From the NCBI RefSeq assembly GCF_029624125.1, contig NZ_JARSBN010000003.1:437466-501465 (forward strand): a DNA stretch of 64,000 nt, in the 5' to 3' direction. The DNA comes from Winogradskyella marincola (GTDB lineage: Bacteria; Bacteroidota; Bacteroidia; Flavobacteriales; Flavobacteriaceae). Below, piece after piece: positions 33,103 to 43,370 of this stretch; the first letter of the stretch is position 1; each line of letters starts with the position of its first letter. The notes under the pieces are model-generated. The model was not told the origin of the DNA. It made no database searches and was given only the letters and a program-made list of their open reading frames with translations. The position numbers and the translations under genes were made by a program.

Positions 33103-34410
33103 TTATTTTACAGCATCAAAGTTGTCATCCCATTCCTTAGGTTTAGGTTCATGAAGTTTATTTTGAGATTTTGCGACAAGCATAGAAACAGAAGCATCTC
33201 CAGTAACATTAATGACTGTTCTGCACATATCTAAAGGTCTATCTACCGCAAATATTAATGCTAATCCTGCTTCTGGTATTCCTGCATAACCTAGTACACC
33301 AACTAACATAACCATTCCTGCACCAGGAACAGCAGCAGAACCTATAGATGCCAATGTAGCTGTAGCAATTATGCCTAACTGAGTACCAAACGTTAAATCA
33401 ATACCAAAAGCCTGTGCTATAAATAATGCAGCAACAGCTTGATATAGACTTGTGCCATCCATATTTATAGTAGCTCCTACAGGTAATACAAAACTTGCAA
33501 CATCTTCGTCTACACCAAGATGTTCTGTAACTCTTTCCATCGTTACCGGAAGTGTAGCTGCGCTACTACTTGTTGAGAATGCTAACAATTGTGCTGGTGA
33601 AATTCCATTTAAAAAGAATTTTGGTGATCGTTTTGTAAATAAACGAACAGCTGACACATAAATTATAACCATGATGAGTAGGCCGCCAATAACAGAAAGC
33701 GCATACATTGCCAACGCAGCAAACAAGTCTGCACTCGGTGATTCTACAACTAATGCTGCCAATAAAGCAAATACACCATATGGTGCTGCGAGCATTATAA
33801 GATCAACCATTTTTAAAATAACATCATTAACTCCATCAAAAAAGTCCTTAACCGGTTTTCCTTTTTCTTCTGGAATAAGAATCAATGAAATACCAAAAAA
33901 TACCGCAAAGAAAATAACTTGAAGCATATTGCTATTGCTTCTGGCTGCTTCAAAAATATTATCAGGAACTAAATCTACAAGTGGCTGAAGCGGCCCTTTG
34001 TTTTGTTGCTCCATATTTGCTTCTTTTTTTGCAGCTGCATCTGCTGCATAAGCCTCTACAAGTTCGTTTCTGGTTTCTTCTGTTATAGTCTCACCAGGTT
34101 TTACCAGGTTAACAACAATCAGTCCTATGGATACAGCAATAACAGTGGTTAACACATAGGTTATTATTGTTCTGCTTCCCATTTTAGAGAGGCTAGAAAT
34201 GTCTTTTAGATCGGTAATTCCTTTAATTAAAGCAGCCAAAATTAAAGGTATAGCTATCAATTTAAGAGAATTAATAAAAATAGTTCCAAACGGTTTTATC
34301 CAATCTTTTACAAATTGTGCTCCCCATTCAAAATTTATCATTAAAAGTGCAAAAAGCACTCCTAAAACCATTCCTATAATAATCTTCCAGTGTAATGCTA
34401 GTTTCTTCAT
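33103..34410 (-). CDS. Dicarboxylate/amino acid:cation symporter (DAACS family)
   Basis: The 435-residue inner-membrane carrier has 8 transmembrane segments and two re-entrant loops. The Ser-rich loop 'LAFSTSSSAATLPVTMERV' and the cation-site NMDGT ('LPVGATINMDGTSLYQA') identify the GltP/GltT/DctA family. It imports glutamate, aspartate or C4-dicarboxylates with Na+ or H+. It lies in the same leftward run as the ATP-grasp ligase (58 bp gap), so it could supply an acidic substrate to it (inference). An Ala/Glu/Lys-rich cytoplasmic or periplasmic insertion is seen at about 115-150. Confidence 0.92.
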   Translation of the reverse strand: MKKLALHWKIIIGMVLGVLFALLMINFEWGAQFVKDWIKPFGTIFINSLKLIAIPLILAALIKGITDLKDISSLSKMGSRTIITYVLTTVIAVSIGLIVVNLVKPGETITEETRNELVEAYAADAAAKKEANMEQQNKGPLQPLVDLVPDNIFEAARSNSNMLQVIFFAVFFGISLILIPEEKGKPVKDFFDGVNDVILKMVDLIMLAAPYGVFALLAALVVESPSADLFAALAMYALSVIGGLLIMVIIYVSAVRLFTKRSPKFFLNGISPAQLLAFSTSSSAATLPVTMERVTEHLGVDEDVASFVLPVGATINMDGTSLYQAVAALFIAQAFGIDLTFGTQLGIIATATLASIGSAAVPGAGMVMLVGVLGYAGIPEAGLALIFAVDRPLDMCRTVINVTGDASVSMLVAKSQNKLHEPKPKEWDDNFDAVK

Positions 34411-34452
34411 ATTTTTTTGCCGCTAAAACGGTAATATCTTTTATTTAATCTT

Positions 34453-35526
34453 TTACTTCCAGTCGTTAGACTCCTGCCTACGCAGAAGTGTGTAATCTGC
34501 TAAAACCAAAGCAGCCATAGCCTCTACTATGGGCACAGCTCTTGGCACAACACAAGGATCGTGTCTGCCTTTACCTTGCATTTCTACAGTCTCTCCTTTG
34601 CTATTTATAGTCTCTTGTTTTTGCAATGTTGTTGCAACAGGCTTAAAGGCTACTCTAAAGTATATATCCATTCCGTTACTTATTCCGCCTTGTATACCTC
34701 CAGAAAGATTAGATTGTGTAGTTCCATCCTCATTAAACTTATCATTATGTTCACTACCAATCATTTTTGCTCCGCAGAAACCACTTCCATATTCAAAACC
34801 TTTTACTGCATTTATAGATAACATAGCTTTTCCTAATTCGGCATGCAACTTATCAAAAACAGGCTCACCTAAGCCAACTGGCACATTTTGCAACACACAT
34901 GTTATGGTTCCACCAATTGTATCTCCTTCTTTTTTTACTTCTTGAACCCTAGCTATCATGCGTTCTGCAGAAGCTTCGTCTGGACAGCGGATAATGTTAG
35001 ATTCAATTTTACTAAAATCTAAATCCTGATAAGGTTTATCTATAAAAATATCTCCTACAGATGATGTAAAAGCATTAATCTTTATTGAAGATAGCATTTG
35101 CTTAGCTATAGCACCAGCCACTACTCTACTTGCTGTTTCACGTGCAGAACTTCTTCCTCCACCTCTGTAATCTCGTACACCATACTTCTTGTCATAGGTG
35201 TAGTCTGCATGACTAGGTCTATACACATCTTTGATATGCGAATAATCCTTAGACTTTTGATTAGTATTTTTTATAACAAACCCTATTGGAGTTCCTGTTG
35301 TAACACCTTCAAAAACACCAGATAGAAATTCTACTGTATCTGGTTCTTTACGTTGTGTTACTATCTTAGACTGACCTGGCTTACGTCTATCTAATTCGTT
35401 TTGAATTGCATCAAAATCTAATTTTAAACCCGAAGGACATCCATCAATAATTCCACCTATAGCTTCACCATGAGATTCGCCAAACGTTGTGAGTTTAAAA
35501 AGTTTTCCGAAGGAATTTCCTGCCAT
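34453..35526 (-). CDS. aroC: Chorismate synthase
   Basis: The 357-residue enzyme converts 5-enolpyruvylshikimate-3-phosphate to chorismate with reduced FMN. Family signatures are '[18 protein letters not shown]' at the N-terminus, '[16 protein letters not shown]', '[20 protein letters not shown]', and the C-terminal '[19 protein letters not shown]'. Length is normal. It heads the leftward run, 42 bp before the symporter gene. No other aro gene is adjacent. Confidence 0.97.
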   Translation of the reverse strand: MAGNSFGKLFKLTTFGESHGEAIGGIIDGCPSGLKLDFDAIQNELDRRKPGQSKIVTQRKEPDTVEFLSGVFEGVTTGTPIGFVIKNTNQKSKDYSHIKDVYRPSHADYTYDKKYGVRDYRGGGRSSARETASRVVAGAIAKQMLSSIKINAFTSSVGDIFIDKPYQDLDFSKIESNIIRCPDEASAERMIARVQEVKKEGDTIGGTITCVLQNVPVGLGEPVFDKLHAELGKAMLSINAVKGFEYGSGFCGAKMIGSEHNDKFNEDGTTQSNLSGGIQGGISNGMDIYFRVAFKPVATTLQKQETINSKGETVEMQGKGRHDPCVVPRAVPIVEAMAALVLADYTLLRRQESNDWK

Positions 35527-35734
35527 TAATTCTTATTTTACGCTAATGTAAATGTATTATTACAGAAACAAAAATCATCATCTATTTTTTGAGTTCCTTT
35601 GCTGCTCTTAACACCAAGGTTTTAACACTACTTTTCTCATAACAATTTCATAACAGTTTACTCATAGTTAGTTAATTATCTCATTACAATCAGTTAATAA
35701 CTATATCTGTAATTTGTACTATTGATTATTAGCC

Positions 35735-36586
35735 TTGAATTTAAAAAGAAAAGTAGAAATAGCGGTTATATCTGATGTTCATTTAGGAACTTTTGGTTGT
35801 CAAGCAAAACAACTTTTAACCTATTTGAACAGTATTGAACCTAAGAAAATAATTCTTAATGGAGATATTATTGATATATGGCAATTCAAAAAACGTTACT
35901 TTCCTAAGTCTCACTTAAGTGTTATTAAGAAAATAATGGATTTTGCCGCTAATGGTACTGAAGTTATTTACATCACTGGTAACCATGATGAAATGCTTAG
36001 AAAATTTACGGATACTGAGATTGGTAACATTTCTATAGTCAACAAACTTGTTTTAGATTTAGATGGAAAAAAAGCTTGGTTTTTTCATGGTGATGTTTTT
36101 GATATTTCTATTCAAAATGCAAAATGGCTAGCCAAACTTGGTGGTTGGGGTTACGACCTCTTGATATTATTAAATAGCGTGGTGAATTGGGGATTAGAGA
36201 AGCTTGGGAAAGAGCGATATTCCCTTTCTAAACGCATTAAAAACAGCGTTAAAGGTGCTATAAAATATATAAATGACTTTGAAAAAGTCGCTACTGATCT
36301 TGCCATAGAAAAGGGATATGACTATGTGGTTTGCGGCCATATCCATCAGCCTAAAATGTTGATAAAAGAGAACAAACACGGTAAAACAACGTACCTAAAT
36401 TCTGGTGATTGGGTAGAAAACTTTACAGCTTTAGAATATCAATTTAAACGCTGGAAAGTCTACAACTACAATAACGACAAGCTCTCTCCTTTCTTTGCTG
36501 ACGAGGAACTAAAGGACATGGATGTAAAAGATCTTATTGCTGCCATTACCATAGTTGAACAGCCTAAAAAGAAAAAATCAAAGTAA
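35735..36586 (+). CDS. UDP-2,3-diacylglucosamine diphosphatase-like metallophosphoesterase
   Basis: The 283-residue calcineurin-type phosphoesterase begins at a TTG (no upstream in-frame ATG). Metal-site motifs are 'ISDVHLG' (Asp14, His16), 'ILNGDIIDIW', 'YITGNHDEML' and 'VCGHIHQPKM', with 'FFHGDVFDI' between. The size and the GDxxD/GNHD spacing fit LpxH-like enzymes of lipid A synthesis, which release UMP from UDP-2,3-diacylglucosamine. A different phosphodiester substrate cannot be excluded. The 3' end overlaps the convergent oxidoreductase gene by 9 bp. Confidence 0.83.
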   Translation: MNLKRKVEIAVISDVHLGTFGCQAKQLLTYLNSIEPKKIILNGDIIDIWQFKKRYFPKSHLSVIKKIMDFAANGTEVIYITGNHDEMLRKFTDTEIGNISIVNKLVLDLDGKKAWFFHGDVFDISIQNAKWLAKLGGWGYDLLILLNSVVNWGLEKLGKERYSLSKRIKNSVKGAIKYINDFEKVATDLAIEKGYDYVVCGHIHQPKMLIKENKHGKTTYLNSGDWVENFTALEYQFKRWKVYNYNNDKLSPFFADEELKDMDVKDLIAAITIVEQPKKKKSK

Positions 36587-39490
36587 AGCTTCTCTAAGAA
36601 TTGAAACAGGATGCTTTGCAACACGTCCTGTACCATCCTTTATTTGATGCCTGCAACTTGTACCATTTGCTGCAATTATAGTATCATTAGACGCCTTTCT
36701 TACGGCAGGAAACAAAGTTTGCTCTCCTATTTGCATACTTACCTCATAATTGTCTTTTTCATAACCAAAACTACCTGCCATTCCACAGCAACCACTAGGT
36801 ATTATGGTGACTTTGTAATTTTCTGGTAAATTAAGAATATCAAAGCTAGATTTTTGATTAGCTAACGCCTTTTGATAACAATGGCCATGAAATTTAACTG
36901 TTTTACTTTCCTTAGTAAATCGACTAGATGTAATGAAACCAGATTCTATTTCCTTTTGAATAAATTCTTCAATAAGAAATGTTTTACTTGCAACAAACTG
37001 AGCTGTTTCTTTATCATCAGCTAATTTTAAATACTCATCTTTAAACGTTAAGATGGCAGAAGGTTCAATACCTATCAAACAAAAATCGTCATTAATACAA
37101 TTTTTAAAGAACGATATATTCTTATCAGCTATAGCCTTAGCCTCTTCTAAAAACCCTTTAGACAAAAAACTTCTTCCACTTTCTAAATGACTTATATCTA
37201 TAACATTATACCCTAAACCAAAAAGTAATACTTTAAGATCTAAAACTATATCAAATTCTAAAGAATTACTAAACTCATCTACAAACAAGTAAACTTCTTT
37301 TATTGGGTTTCGTACAAGAAATGATTTCTTTTTAGCCCATTTAGAAAATGATTTAGAAAACAAAGGCAAACTTCTTTTAGGATGAAGATCTAAAGAAGCA
37401 TTCATAAAACCTCTTACAAATTTGGTTTTAAATAAAGTATTAGCCAAATCTGGAAAGCGAGATGCCATTTTGTTATACTTAGTTGCATTGGCATAAAACT
37501 TATCTTTAAAAGATACTCCGTTTTCTTTTTGATATTGATATAAAAATTCAGCTTTTAAACTAGCCACATCCACACTGCTTGGACATTCACTCGCACATGC
37601 TTTACAACTTAAACACAAGCTAAAAACGTCTTTTAATTCTTGATGGTTGAATTTATTCTGCTTTTCAGAAGTCGTTAAATACTCTCGTAATGCATTAGCT
37701 CTCGCTCTTGTGGTATCTTTTTCGTTTCGTGTAGCTCTATAACTCGGACACATTACACCTCCAAACTCAGGTAATTTTCTGCAATCACCAGAGCCATTGC
37801 ATTTTTCAGCCTCTCGGAGAATACCTTGCGAATTCGAAAAATCTAAAAATGTCTCTATTTGCGGTTCGTCTCTATCAGTTTCGTACCGTAGATTTTTATC
37901 CATCGGAAAAGCATCTACAATCTTTCCTGGATTAAAAATATTATCAACATCAAAAGCTGATTTTATTCGTTTTAATAATTGATAATTTTCTTCACCAATC
38001 ATTAAAGGAATAAATTCTCCTCGCACAATACCATCACCATGTTCGCCAGACATTGAGCCTTGATATTTCTTAACTAATTTTGCTACATCTGTGGTTATAC
38101 TTCTAAACAGTTTTACATCACTAGATTGCTTTAGATTTAAGATTGGTCTTAAATGCAACTCACCAGCACCAGCATGCGCATAATAAATAGCTTTTTGTTT
38201 ATAACCATTCATTATTTGTGTAAACTCACTAATATAATTTGCTAAATCTGGAAGCGCAACAGCGGTATCTTCAATACATGCAGCTGACTTTTTATCACCA
38301 ACCATGTTACCCAACAAACCTAAACCTGCTTTTCTAAGCTCGTTGGCTTTATCAATAGCGTTATCCATCAGAATAACATTAGCATAACTTAAGCCTGTTA
38401 ATTCTATAGTTTTTATTAGTGCTTCTACTTCTTTTTTGGCTTCATTAATAGTATTTGCTCTAATTTCACACATTAATATAGCTTCAGGATCACCTTTAAT
38501 AAACTGCCTGTTTGTTTGCTGAACTTTATTATGCTTTGTTAAATCCAATATGGTTTTATCAAGCATTTCACAAGTATACAAGTTGTGATTCATAGTAGCT
38601 GCAACAGCATCAAGACAACTGTTTATAGTACTAAAATGTGCAGCTACCATTATACTTTCGGTTGGTGGTAGCTCGTCAAGTTGTAAAGTAATTTGAGTTG
38701 TAAATGCTAAAGTCCCTTCGCTACCCGAAAGTAGTTTACACATATTAAAAGGTTGCTCCCCTTCAAAAAGTTCGGCATTTATAAGTTCGTCAATAGCATA
38801 ACCAGTATTTCTACGATGTATTTGTGGCTTTGGAAAGTTATCTTTTATTCGATTTTGAACATCTTCAGGTTTCAATTCTTTATAAACTGCTCTGTAGATA
38901 TCTCCTTCTAGAGTATTGAGATTGAGTTTATTTTTAAATTCAGACTTAGATACATCAGAAAATTCGACCTCACTTCCATCACTTAAAAGCGTTTTTAAAC
39001 TCAACACTTTATCGCGTGTTACACCATACTGAATCGATGTTGTACCAGATGAATTGTTACCTACCATACCACCAATCATACAGCGATTAGATGTGGATGT
39101 GTTTGGTCCAAAAAACAAACCATAAGGTTCCAGATAATTATTTAGCTGATCTCTTACAACTCCAGGTTGAACTGTAACAGTTTTTTCAATCTTATTGATG
39201 CTTATTATTTTGGTAAAGTACTTAGAGACATCTACTACAATACCTTTACCTACAACTTGTCCCGCAAGAGAAGTTCCGGCAGTTCTTGGTATGAGTCCTA
39301 TTTTATGTGCTTTTGCAAATGCAATAAGCTTTTTTATATCTGCTGTTGTTTTTGGTAAAGCTACTGCTGTTGGTAGCATCCTGTATACAGAGGCATCGGT
39401 TGCATAAAGCGTTAACAGTAAATCATCGAAGTATAACTCTCCTTCTAATTCTGATTTTAGCTTTGTAAGATTTTGCTTTAATTTATTCAC
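36578..39490 (-). CDS. FAD-linked oxidase / Fe-S protein (D-lactate dehydrogenase or YdiJ-like)
   Basis: The 970-residue fusion has an FAD-binding PCMH domain (about 40-270, 'GLIPRTAGTSLAGQVVGKG', 'IGGMVGNNSSGTTSIQYG') and a FAD-oxidase C domain (to about 530, 'GSMSGEHGDGIVRGEF'). A 4Fe-4S module (about 610-640, 'LCLSCKACASECPSSVD') and a CCG-type heterodisulfide-reductase-like C-terminus ('FHGHCYQKALAN', 'IPSGCCGMAGSFGYE') follow. Such proteins oxidise D-2-hydroxyacids (D-lactate, 2-hydroxyglutarate, glycolate) and pass electrons to quinone. The exact substrate is not determined. The gene stands alone. Confidence 0.9.
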   Translation of the reverse strand: MNKLKQNLTKLKSELEGELYFDDLLLTLYATDASVYRMLPTAVALPKTTADIKKLIAFAKAHKIGLIPRTAGTSLAGQVVGKGIVVDVSKYFTKIISINKIEKTVTVQPGVVRDQLNNYLEPYGLFFGPNTSTSNRCMIGGMVGNNSSGTTSIQYGVTRDKVLSLKTLLSDGSEVEFSDVSKSEFKNKLNLNTLEGDIYRAVYKELKPEDVQNRIKDNFPKPQIHRRNTGYAIDELINAELFEGEQPFNMCKLLSGSEGTLAFTTQITLQLDELPPTESIMVAAHFSTINSCLDAVAATMNHNLYTCEMLDKTILDLTKHNKVQQTNRQFIKGDPEAILMCEIRANTINEAKKEVEALIKTIELTGLSYANVILMDNAIDKANELRKAGLGLLGNMVGDKKSAACIEDTAVALPDLANYISEFTQIMNGYKQKAIYYAHAGAGELHLRPILNLKQSSDVKLFRSITTDVAKLVKKYQGSMSGEHGDGIVRGEFIPLMIGEENYQLLKRIKSAFDVDNIFNPGKIVDAFPMDKNLRYETDRDEPQIETFLDFSNSQGILREAEKCNGSGDCRKLPEFGGVMCPSYRATRNEKDTTRARANALREYLTTSEKQNKFNHQELKDVFSLCLSCKACASECPSSVDVASLKAEFLYQYQKENGVSFKDKFYANATKYNKMASRFPDLANTLFKTKFVRGFMNASLDLHPKRSLPLFSKSFSKWAKKKSFLVRNPIKEVYLFVDEFSNSLEFDIVLDLKVLLFGLGYNVIDISHLESGRSFLSKGFLEEAKAIADKNISFFKNCINDDFCLIGIEPSAILTFKDEYLKLADDKETAQFVASKTFLIEEFIQKEIESGFITSSRFTKESKTVKFHGHCYQKALANQKSSFDILNLPENYKVTIIPSGCCGMAGSFGYEKDNYEVSMQIGEQTLFPAVRKASNDTIIAANGTSCRHQIKDGTGRVAKHPVSILREALL

Positions 39491-39591
39491 TCTTTAACCT
39501 AAATAAAGTGTTAATTAAAATTATAATGTTGTCTTAAAACCCATGGTTAACACTCAATTTTAACATAATTTAGTCGTTATAATTACTAAAA

Positions 39592-39607
39592 CAACAACTT
39601 ATTGTTG
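39592..39607 (+). promoter_or_regulatory. 5'-leader hairpin of the OMP gene
   Basis: CAACAA (39592-39597), loop CTTA, TTGTTG (39602-39607), 30 bases before the ATG at 39638. Stems near the 5' end of abundant OMP messages can stabilise them; here that is inference. Confidence 0.3.
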
Positions 39608-39637
39608 GAAATATAAAAACTAAAACTTAGAAACTTT

Positions 39638-40114
39638 ATGAAAAAATTGATTTTATTATTTACTGTTTTTGCAACCTTTACTTTTGCTGCTAGCGCACAA
39701 GAAATAGCAGACAATGCTATAGGTTTAAGGCTTGGAGATAGTGATGGGTTTGGTGCAGAAGTATCTTACCAACGTGCACTAGGAGATAATAATCGTCTGG
39801 AGGCTGATCTGGGCTGGAGAAGTGGAAATAACTATGATGGTTTTAAACTTACTGGATTATACCAGTGGGTATGGCAATTAGATGGTAACTTTAACTGGTA
39901 CGCAGGTGCTGGTGGTGGACTTGGGTCTTACAGCTTTGACAACAATGATTTTGATGATGAAACATTTGTATTCTTAGCTGGTGATATAGGTATAGAATAT
40001 AATTTTGATATACCTCTATTATTATCATTAGACTTTAGACCAGAACTTGGTTTTGGAGACTTTAGAGACGACTTAGATTTTGATATTGCATTAGGTATCA
40101 GATATCAATTCTAA
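39638..40114 (+). CDS. Small outer-membrane beta-barrel protein
   Basis: The 158-residue protein has a signal peptide (MKKLILLFTVFATFTFAASA, then Q). Alternating hydrophobic strands follow: 'IGLRLGDSDGFGAEVSYQRA', 'NRLEADLGWRSG', 'NWYAGAGGGLGSYSF', ending 'DIALGIRYQF' with the aromatic terminal residue typical of barrels assembled by BAM. It fits an 8-stranded OmpA/OmpW-like barrel. Function unknown; the gene is closed by a strong terminator. Confidence 0.85.
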   Translation: MKKLILLFTVFATFTFAASAQEIADNAIGLRLGDSDGFGAEVSYQRALGDNNRLEADLGWRSGNNYDGFKLTGLYQWVWQLDGNFNWYAGAGGGLGSYSFDNNDFDDETFVFLAGDIGIEYNFDIPLLLSLDFRPELGFGDFRDDLDFDIALGIRYQF

Positions 40115-40132
40115 AAATTGAAAAATTTATAT

Positions 40133-40163
40133 AAAAGCCACCATAATTTAGGTGGCTTTTTTT
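40133..40163 (+). terminator. Rho-independent terminator after the OMP gene
   Basis: AAAAGCCACC (40133-40142) and GGTGGCTTTT (40151-40160) form a ten-base stem with an eight-base loop, followed by more Ts. Confidence 0.92.
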
Positions 40164-40254
40164 ATGATAATAAGCCATAAAATTTCTTTAATTTAGCGCA
40201 ACTTTAAAAAAACCAACTACAATCCTATAATTAGGTAATAAAATATATTATTAA

Positions 40255-41337
40255 ATGAAAAATACTGCTTTAACAGAAACTCACGTAGCCTTAGGTGCAA
40301 AAATGGTTCCTTTTGCTGGATATAACATGCCTGTACAATACGAAGGTGTAAATGTAGAACACGAAACTGTACGAAAATCTGTTGGTGTTTTTGATGTATC
40401 GCATATGGGAGAGTTTTTAATTGAAGGTCCTCATGCACTAGAGCTTATTCAAAAAGTGTCTAGTAATGACGCTTCAAAATTAGAAATTGGAAAAGCACAA
40501 TACAGCTGTTTGCCAAATGATGATGGTGGTATTGTAGATGACCTTATCATATATAAAATAAAGGACGAGACTTACCTACTTGTTGTTAATGCCAGTAATA
40601 TTGAAAAAGACTGGAATTGGATCGCTTCAAAAAATGACGTAGGTGCCGAAATGAAAGATTTAAGTGAAAATTATTCACTTTTAGCAATACAAGGCCCAAA
40701 AGCTGTAGAAGCTATGCAATCTCTAACTAGCCATGATTTATCTGCTATAAAATTCTACAACTTTGTTGTTGGCGATTTTGCAGGTATAGAGCATGTAATT
40801 ATCTCTGCTACAGGTTACACTGGTAGTGGTGGATTTGAGATTTACTGCAAAAACTCTGAAGTAAAGCAAATTTGGGACAAAGTTTTTGAAGCTGGTGCCG
40901 ATTTTGGCATTAAACCAATTGGTCTTGCTGCCAGAGATACATTGCGTCTAGAAATGGGTTATTGCTTATACGGAAATGATATTGACGACACTACATCTCC
41001 TATAGAAGCTGGATTAAGCTGGATCTGCAAATTCAATAAAGAGTTTACAAATAGTGAAGCCATACAAGCTGAAAAAGAACGAACTCCAGAGCGCAAATTA
41101 GTTGCTTTTAAATTAGACGAAAGAGGTATTCCTCGTCAAGGTTACGATATTGTAGATAACAATGGTAATGTTATTGGTAATGTAACATCTGGTACTATGA
41201 GTCCTAGCTTAGGTATTGGTATAGGATTAGGTTATGTTCCAAAAGTATTCTCTAAGGTAGATAGCAAAATAAACATACAGGTACGTAAAAAAGCGATTCC
41301 TGCTACTGTTGTAAAATTACCATTTTACAAAGGGTAA
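40255..41337 (+). CDS. gcvT: Glycine cleavage system aminomethyltransferase (T protein)
   Basis: The 360-residue enzyme moves the methylene of aminomethyl-lipoyl H protein to tetrahydrofolate. Signatures are '[19 protein letters not shown]', '[17 protein letters not shown]', '[16 protein letters not shown]' (folate site), '[19 protein letters not shown]' and '[18 protein letters not shown]'. Length is normal. gcvH and gcvP are not adjacent, as is common in Flavobacteriaceae. No glycine-riboswitch-like structure was seen in the 91-bp gap upstream. Confidence 0.97.
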   Translation: MKNTALTETHVALGAKMVPFAGYNMPVQYEGVNVEHETVRKSVGVFDVSHMGEFLIEGPHALELIQKVSSNDASKLEIGKAQYSCLPNDDGGIVDDLIIYKIKDETYLLVVNASNIEKDWNWIASKNDVGAEMKDLSENYSLLAIQGPKAVEAMQSLTSHDLSAIKFYNFVVGDFAGIEHVIISATGYTGSGGFEIYCKNSEVKQIWDKVFEAGADFGIKPIGLAARDTLRLEMGYCLYGNDIDDTTSPIEAGLSWICKFNKEFTNSEAIQAEKERTPERKLVAFKLDERGIPRQGYDIVDNNGNVIGNVTSGTMSPSLGIGIGLGYVPKVFSKVDSKINIQVRKKAIPATVVKLPFYKG

Positions 41338-41369
41338 AACGTTTTTAGGAATTTAGGTTGAAGGAATTA

Positions 41370-42200
41370 ATGAAGAAGACGTTAAGCAAACACAGAATCC
41401 TTATTCTTGGTGCTAGTGGATACATTGGTAATGCACTTTATAAAGAGCTAGGCCCTTACTTTAAAACATTTGGTACCTACAGAACTCCCAAAAAAATATT
41501 TGAGAGTAATAAGCAATTCTTTCATTATAATGTAGAGGAAGATGATGTTTACGAAATTTTAGAAGCCACTAAACCTACAATTGTTATATCAGCAATAAGA
41601 GGAGATTTTAACGCACAGACTATTGCGCATCAGCACATTGCAGAATTTGCTTTAGAATATGGCACAAAAGTCATCTTTTTATCCTCTGCTAATGTATTTG
41701 ATGCTTATAGCAAATACCCAAGTTACGAATTAGACAAAACGCTAAGTCATAGCATCTACGGTCATTTTAAAATAAAAATAGAAAACATGCTATTGCGCTT
41801 GCCCAAAAAGCAAGTTGCTGTTTTAAGATTGCCAATGGTATTTGGGCAGCAATGTCCAAGAATACAAGAAATGAAACTATTTATTTCTGAAAACGAATCT
41901 GTTGAAATTTTTCCAAACCTTATAATGAATGTTACCTTAGATAAAAAAGTAACACAGCAAATTCACTATATCATCAACAGAGAAAAATTTGGTATTTTTC
42001 ATTTAGGTAGTACAGATTTAGTACATCACGATGAATTTGTAAAACAAATAATAGAAACTATTAGTCCTAAAAAAGTATTACTAAAACAAGTTTATACTAC
42101 AAACGATGATCGTTACTTAGCCGTACTTCCAAAATTTAATAAATTACCTAAACATCTCGAGATTACAAGTGATAAGGTTTTAGAAGAACTTACAAAATAA
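41370..42200 (+). CDS. NAD(P)-dependent sugar-nucleotide reductase-like protein (RmlD/SDR family)
   Basis: The protein has about 276 residues from the ATG at 41370; a TTG at 41358 is an alternative. The Rossmann nucleotide-binding loop is 'ILILGASGYIGNALYKEL' (GxxGxxG). The YxxxK-like active site appears as 'SIYGHFKIKIENMLL', preceded by 'VIFLSSANVFDAY'. It resembles dTDP-4-dehydrorhamnose reductase and related extended SDR enzymes. No sugar-nucleotide pathway genes adjoin it, so the substrate is open. It follows gcvT by about 32 bp and may be co-transcribed. Confidence 0.82.
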   Translation: MKKTLSKHRILILGASGYIGNALYKELGPYFKTFGTYRTPKKIFESNKQFFHYNVEEDDVYEILEATKPTIVISAIRGDFNAQTIAHQHIAEFALEYGTKVIFLSSANVFDAYSKYPSYELDKTLSHSIYGHFKIKIENMLLRLPKKQVAVLRLPMVFGQQCPRIQEMKLFISENESVEIFPNLIMNVTLDKKVTQQIHYIINREKFGIFHLGSTDLVHHDEFVKQIIETISPKKVLLKQVYTTNDDRYLAVLPKFNKLPKHLEITSDKVLEELTK

Positions 42201-42253
42201 GCTTGACAACCACATGGTATTTTATTAAATTCGATTAATAAATAATTCAACCA

Positions 42254-42541
42254 ATGAAATTAGACGAATCTACAATTGAAAAAAAATTACTTCATTTTCC
42301 AGAATGGGAATATTACGACAATGCAATACATGTAGAATTAGAGTTTGATAACTTTAAGGATTGCTTTAGCGCTATGAGCAGAATTGCTTTTGAGTGCGAA
42401 GCATTAAACCATCATCCTAACTGGAGTAATGTATATAACGTCTTAAAGATATCATTATCTACACATGATGCAGATGGAGTAACACAAAAAGATTTTGATT
42501 TAGCAGAAGCAATAGAAGCTATTGTAGAAGCCGAAGATTAG
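42254..42541 (+). CDS. 4a-hydroxytetrahydrobiopterin dehydratase (pterin-4a-carbinolamine dehydratase)
   Basis: The 95-residue enzyme has the catalytic signature 'CEALNHHPNWSNVYNVLKI' (paired His, then Pro and Trp) and the ending 'GVTQKDFDLAEAIE'. It regenerates pterin cofactor after aromatic-amino-acid hydroxylation. Members also occur in bacteria as moonlighting molybdopterin or transcription cofactors. Phenylalanine hydroxylase is not in this window. Confidence 0.95.
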   Translation: MKLDESTIEKKLLHFPEWEYYDNAIHVELEFDNFKDCFSAMSRIAFECEALNHHPNWSNVYNVLKISLSTHDADGVTQKDFDLAEAIEAIVEAED

Positions 42542-42595
42542 ACTTTAAATAATTAACATATTTAATTACTTTTACGCGAATAAATTTTAAACACT

Positions 42596-43342
42596 ATGGG
42601 AAGAGCTTTTGAGTTTAGAAAAGCAAGAAAAATGAAACGATGGTCTGCCATGAGTAAGGCCTTTACTCGTATTGGTAAAGACATTGTAATGGCTGTAAAA
42701 GAAGGAGGACCAGATCCAGATAGTAACTCTCGTTTAAGAGCTGTAATACAGAATGCCAAATCTGTAAACATGCCTAAAGACAATATAGAGCGTGCTATAA
42801 AAAGAGCTTCTGATAAAAACCAAGGAGATTATAAAGAAGTACTGTTTGAAGGTTATGCTCAACACGGTATTGCTGTACTTATAGAAACCGCTACAGACAA
42901 CAACACACGTACAGTTGCCAATGTACGTAGCTACTTTAACAAATGTGATGGTAGCCTAGGAACATCTGGCTCTGTTGTTTTTATGTTTGATCATACTTGC
43001 AACTTTAAAATTAAAGGTGAAGAACTAGATCTAGAAGAACTAGAATTAGAGCTTATAGATTTTGGTGTAGAAGAAATCTTTGAAGATACAGATGAAGATG
43101 AAGACGGAAACGAAGTAACAAGCATAATGATATACGCTCCTTTTGAAAGTTTTGGTAATATACAATCGTACTTAGAAGAAAACAATATCGAAATAATTTC
43201 ATCTGGATTTGAACGTATTCCTCAAGTCACAAAAAAGCTTTCAGCAGAACAAGCAGAAGATGTTGAGAAACTTCTTGAAAAACTAGAAGAAGATGACGAT
43301 GTGCAAAACGTATATCACACAATGGAAGAATCAGCTGAGTAA
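42596..43342 (+). CDS. yebC: YebC/PmpR/TACO1 family protein
   Basis: The 248-residue protein starts 'MGRAFEFRKARKMKRWSAMS', a Bacteroidota variant of the usual MAGHSKW front. 'NSRLRAVIQNAKSVNMPKDNIERAI' is the strongly conserved helix block. The acidic C-terminal part is typical. YebC proteins were named transcription regulators, but evidence for TACO1-like relief of ribosome stalling at proline stretches is growing. The gene ends in a strong terminator. Confidence 0.95.
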   Translation: MGRAFEFRKARKMKRWSAMSKAFTRIGKDIVMAVKEGGPDPDSNSRLRAVIQNAKSVNMPKDNIERAIKRASDKNQGDYKEVLFEGYAQHGIAVLIETATDNNTRTVANVRSYFNKCDGSLGTSGSVVFMFDHTCNFKIKGEELDLEELELELIDFGVEEIFEDTDEDEDGNEVTSIMIYAPFESFGNIQSYLEENNIEIISSGFERIPQVTKKLSAEQAEDVEKLLEKLEEDDDVQNVYHTMEESAE

Positions 43343-43370
43343 ATAATATATATACTTACGCCAATAATCT

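Noticed and set aside
33452-34426. Several plus-strand frames inside the symporter gene
   Set aside because: The minus strand encodes a full DAACS transporter with its signature motifs. The plus frames are shadows.
34529-34945. Antisense reading frame of 138 codons inside aroC
   Set aside because: Chorismate synthase is complete and strongly conserved on the other strand, so the frame is a shadow of its codon use.
40164-40254. Possible glycine riboswitch ahead of gcvT
   Set aside because: The 91-bp gap follows a terminator, is AT-rich and shows none of the paired G-rich aptamer elements.
42222-42241. TTATTAA...TTAATAA dyad before the pterin dehydratase gene
   Set aside because: Seven AT-only base pairs in AT-rich DNA are expected by chance, and there is no T-run or promoter element next to it.
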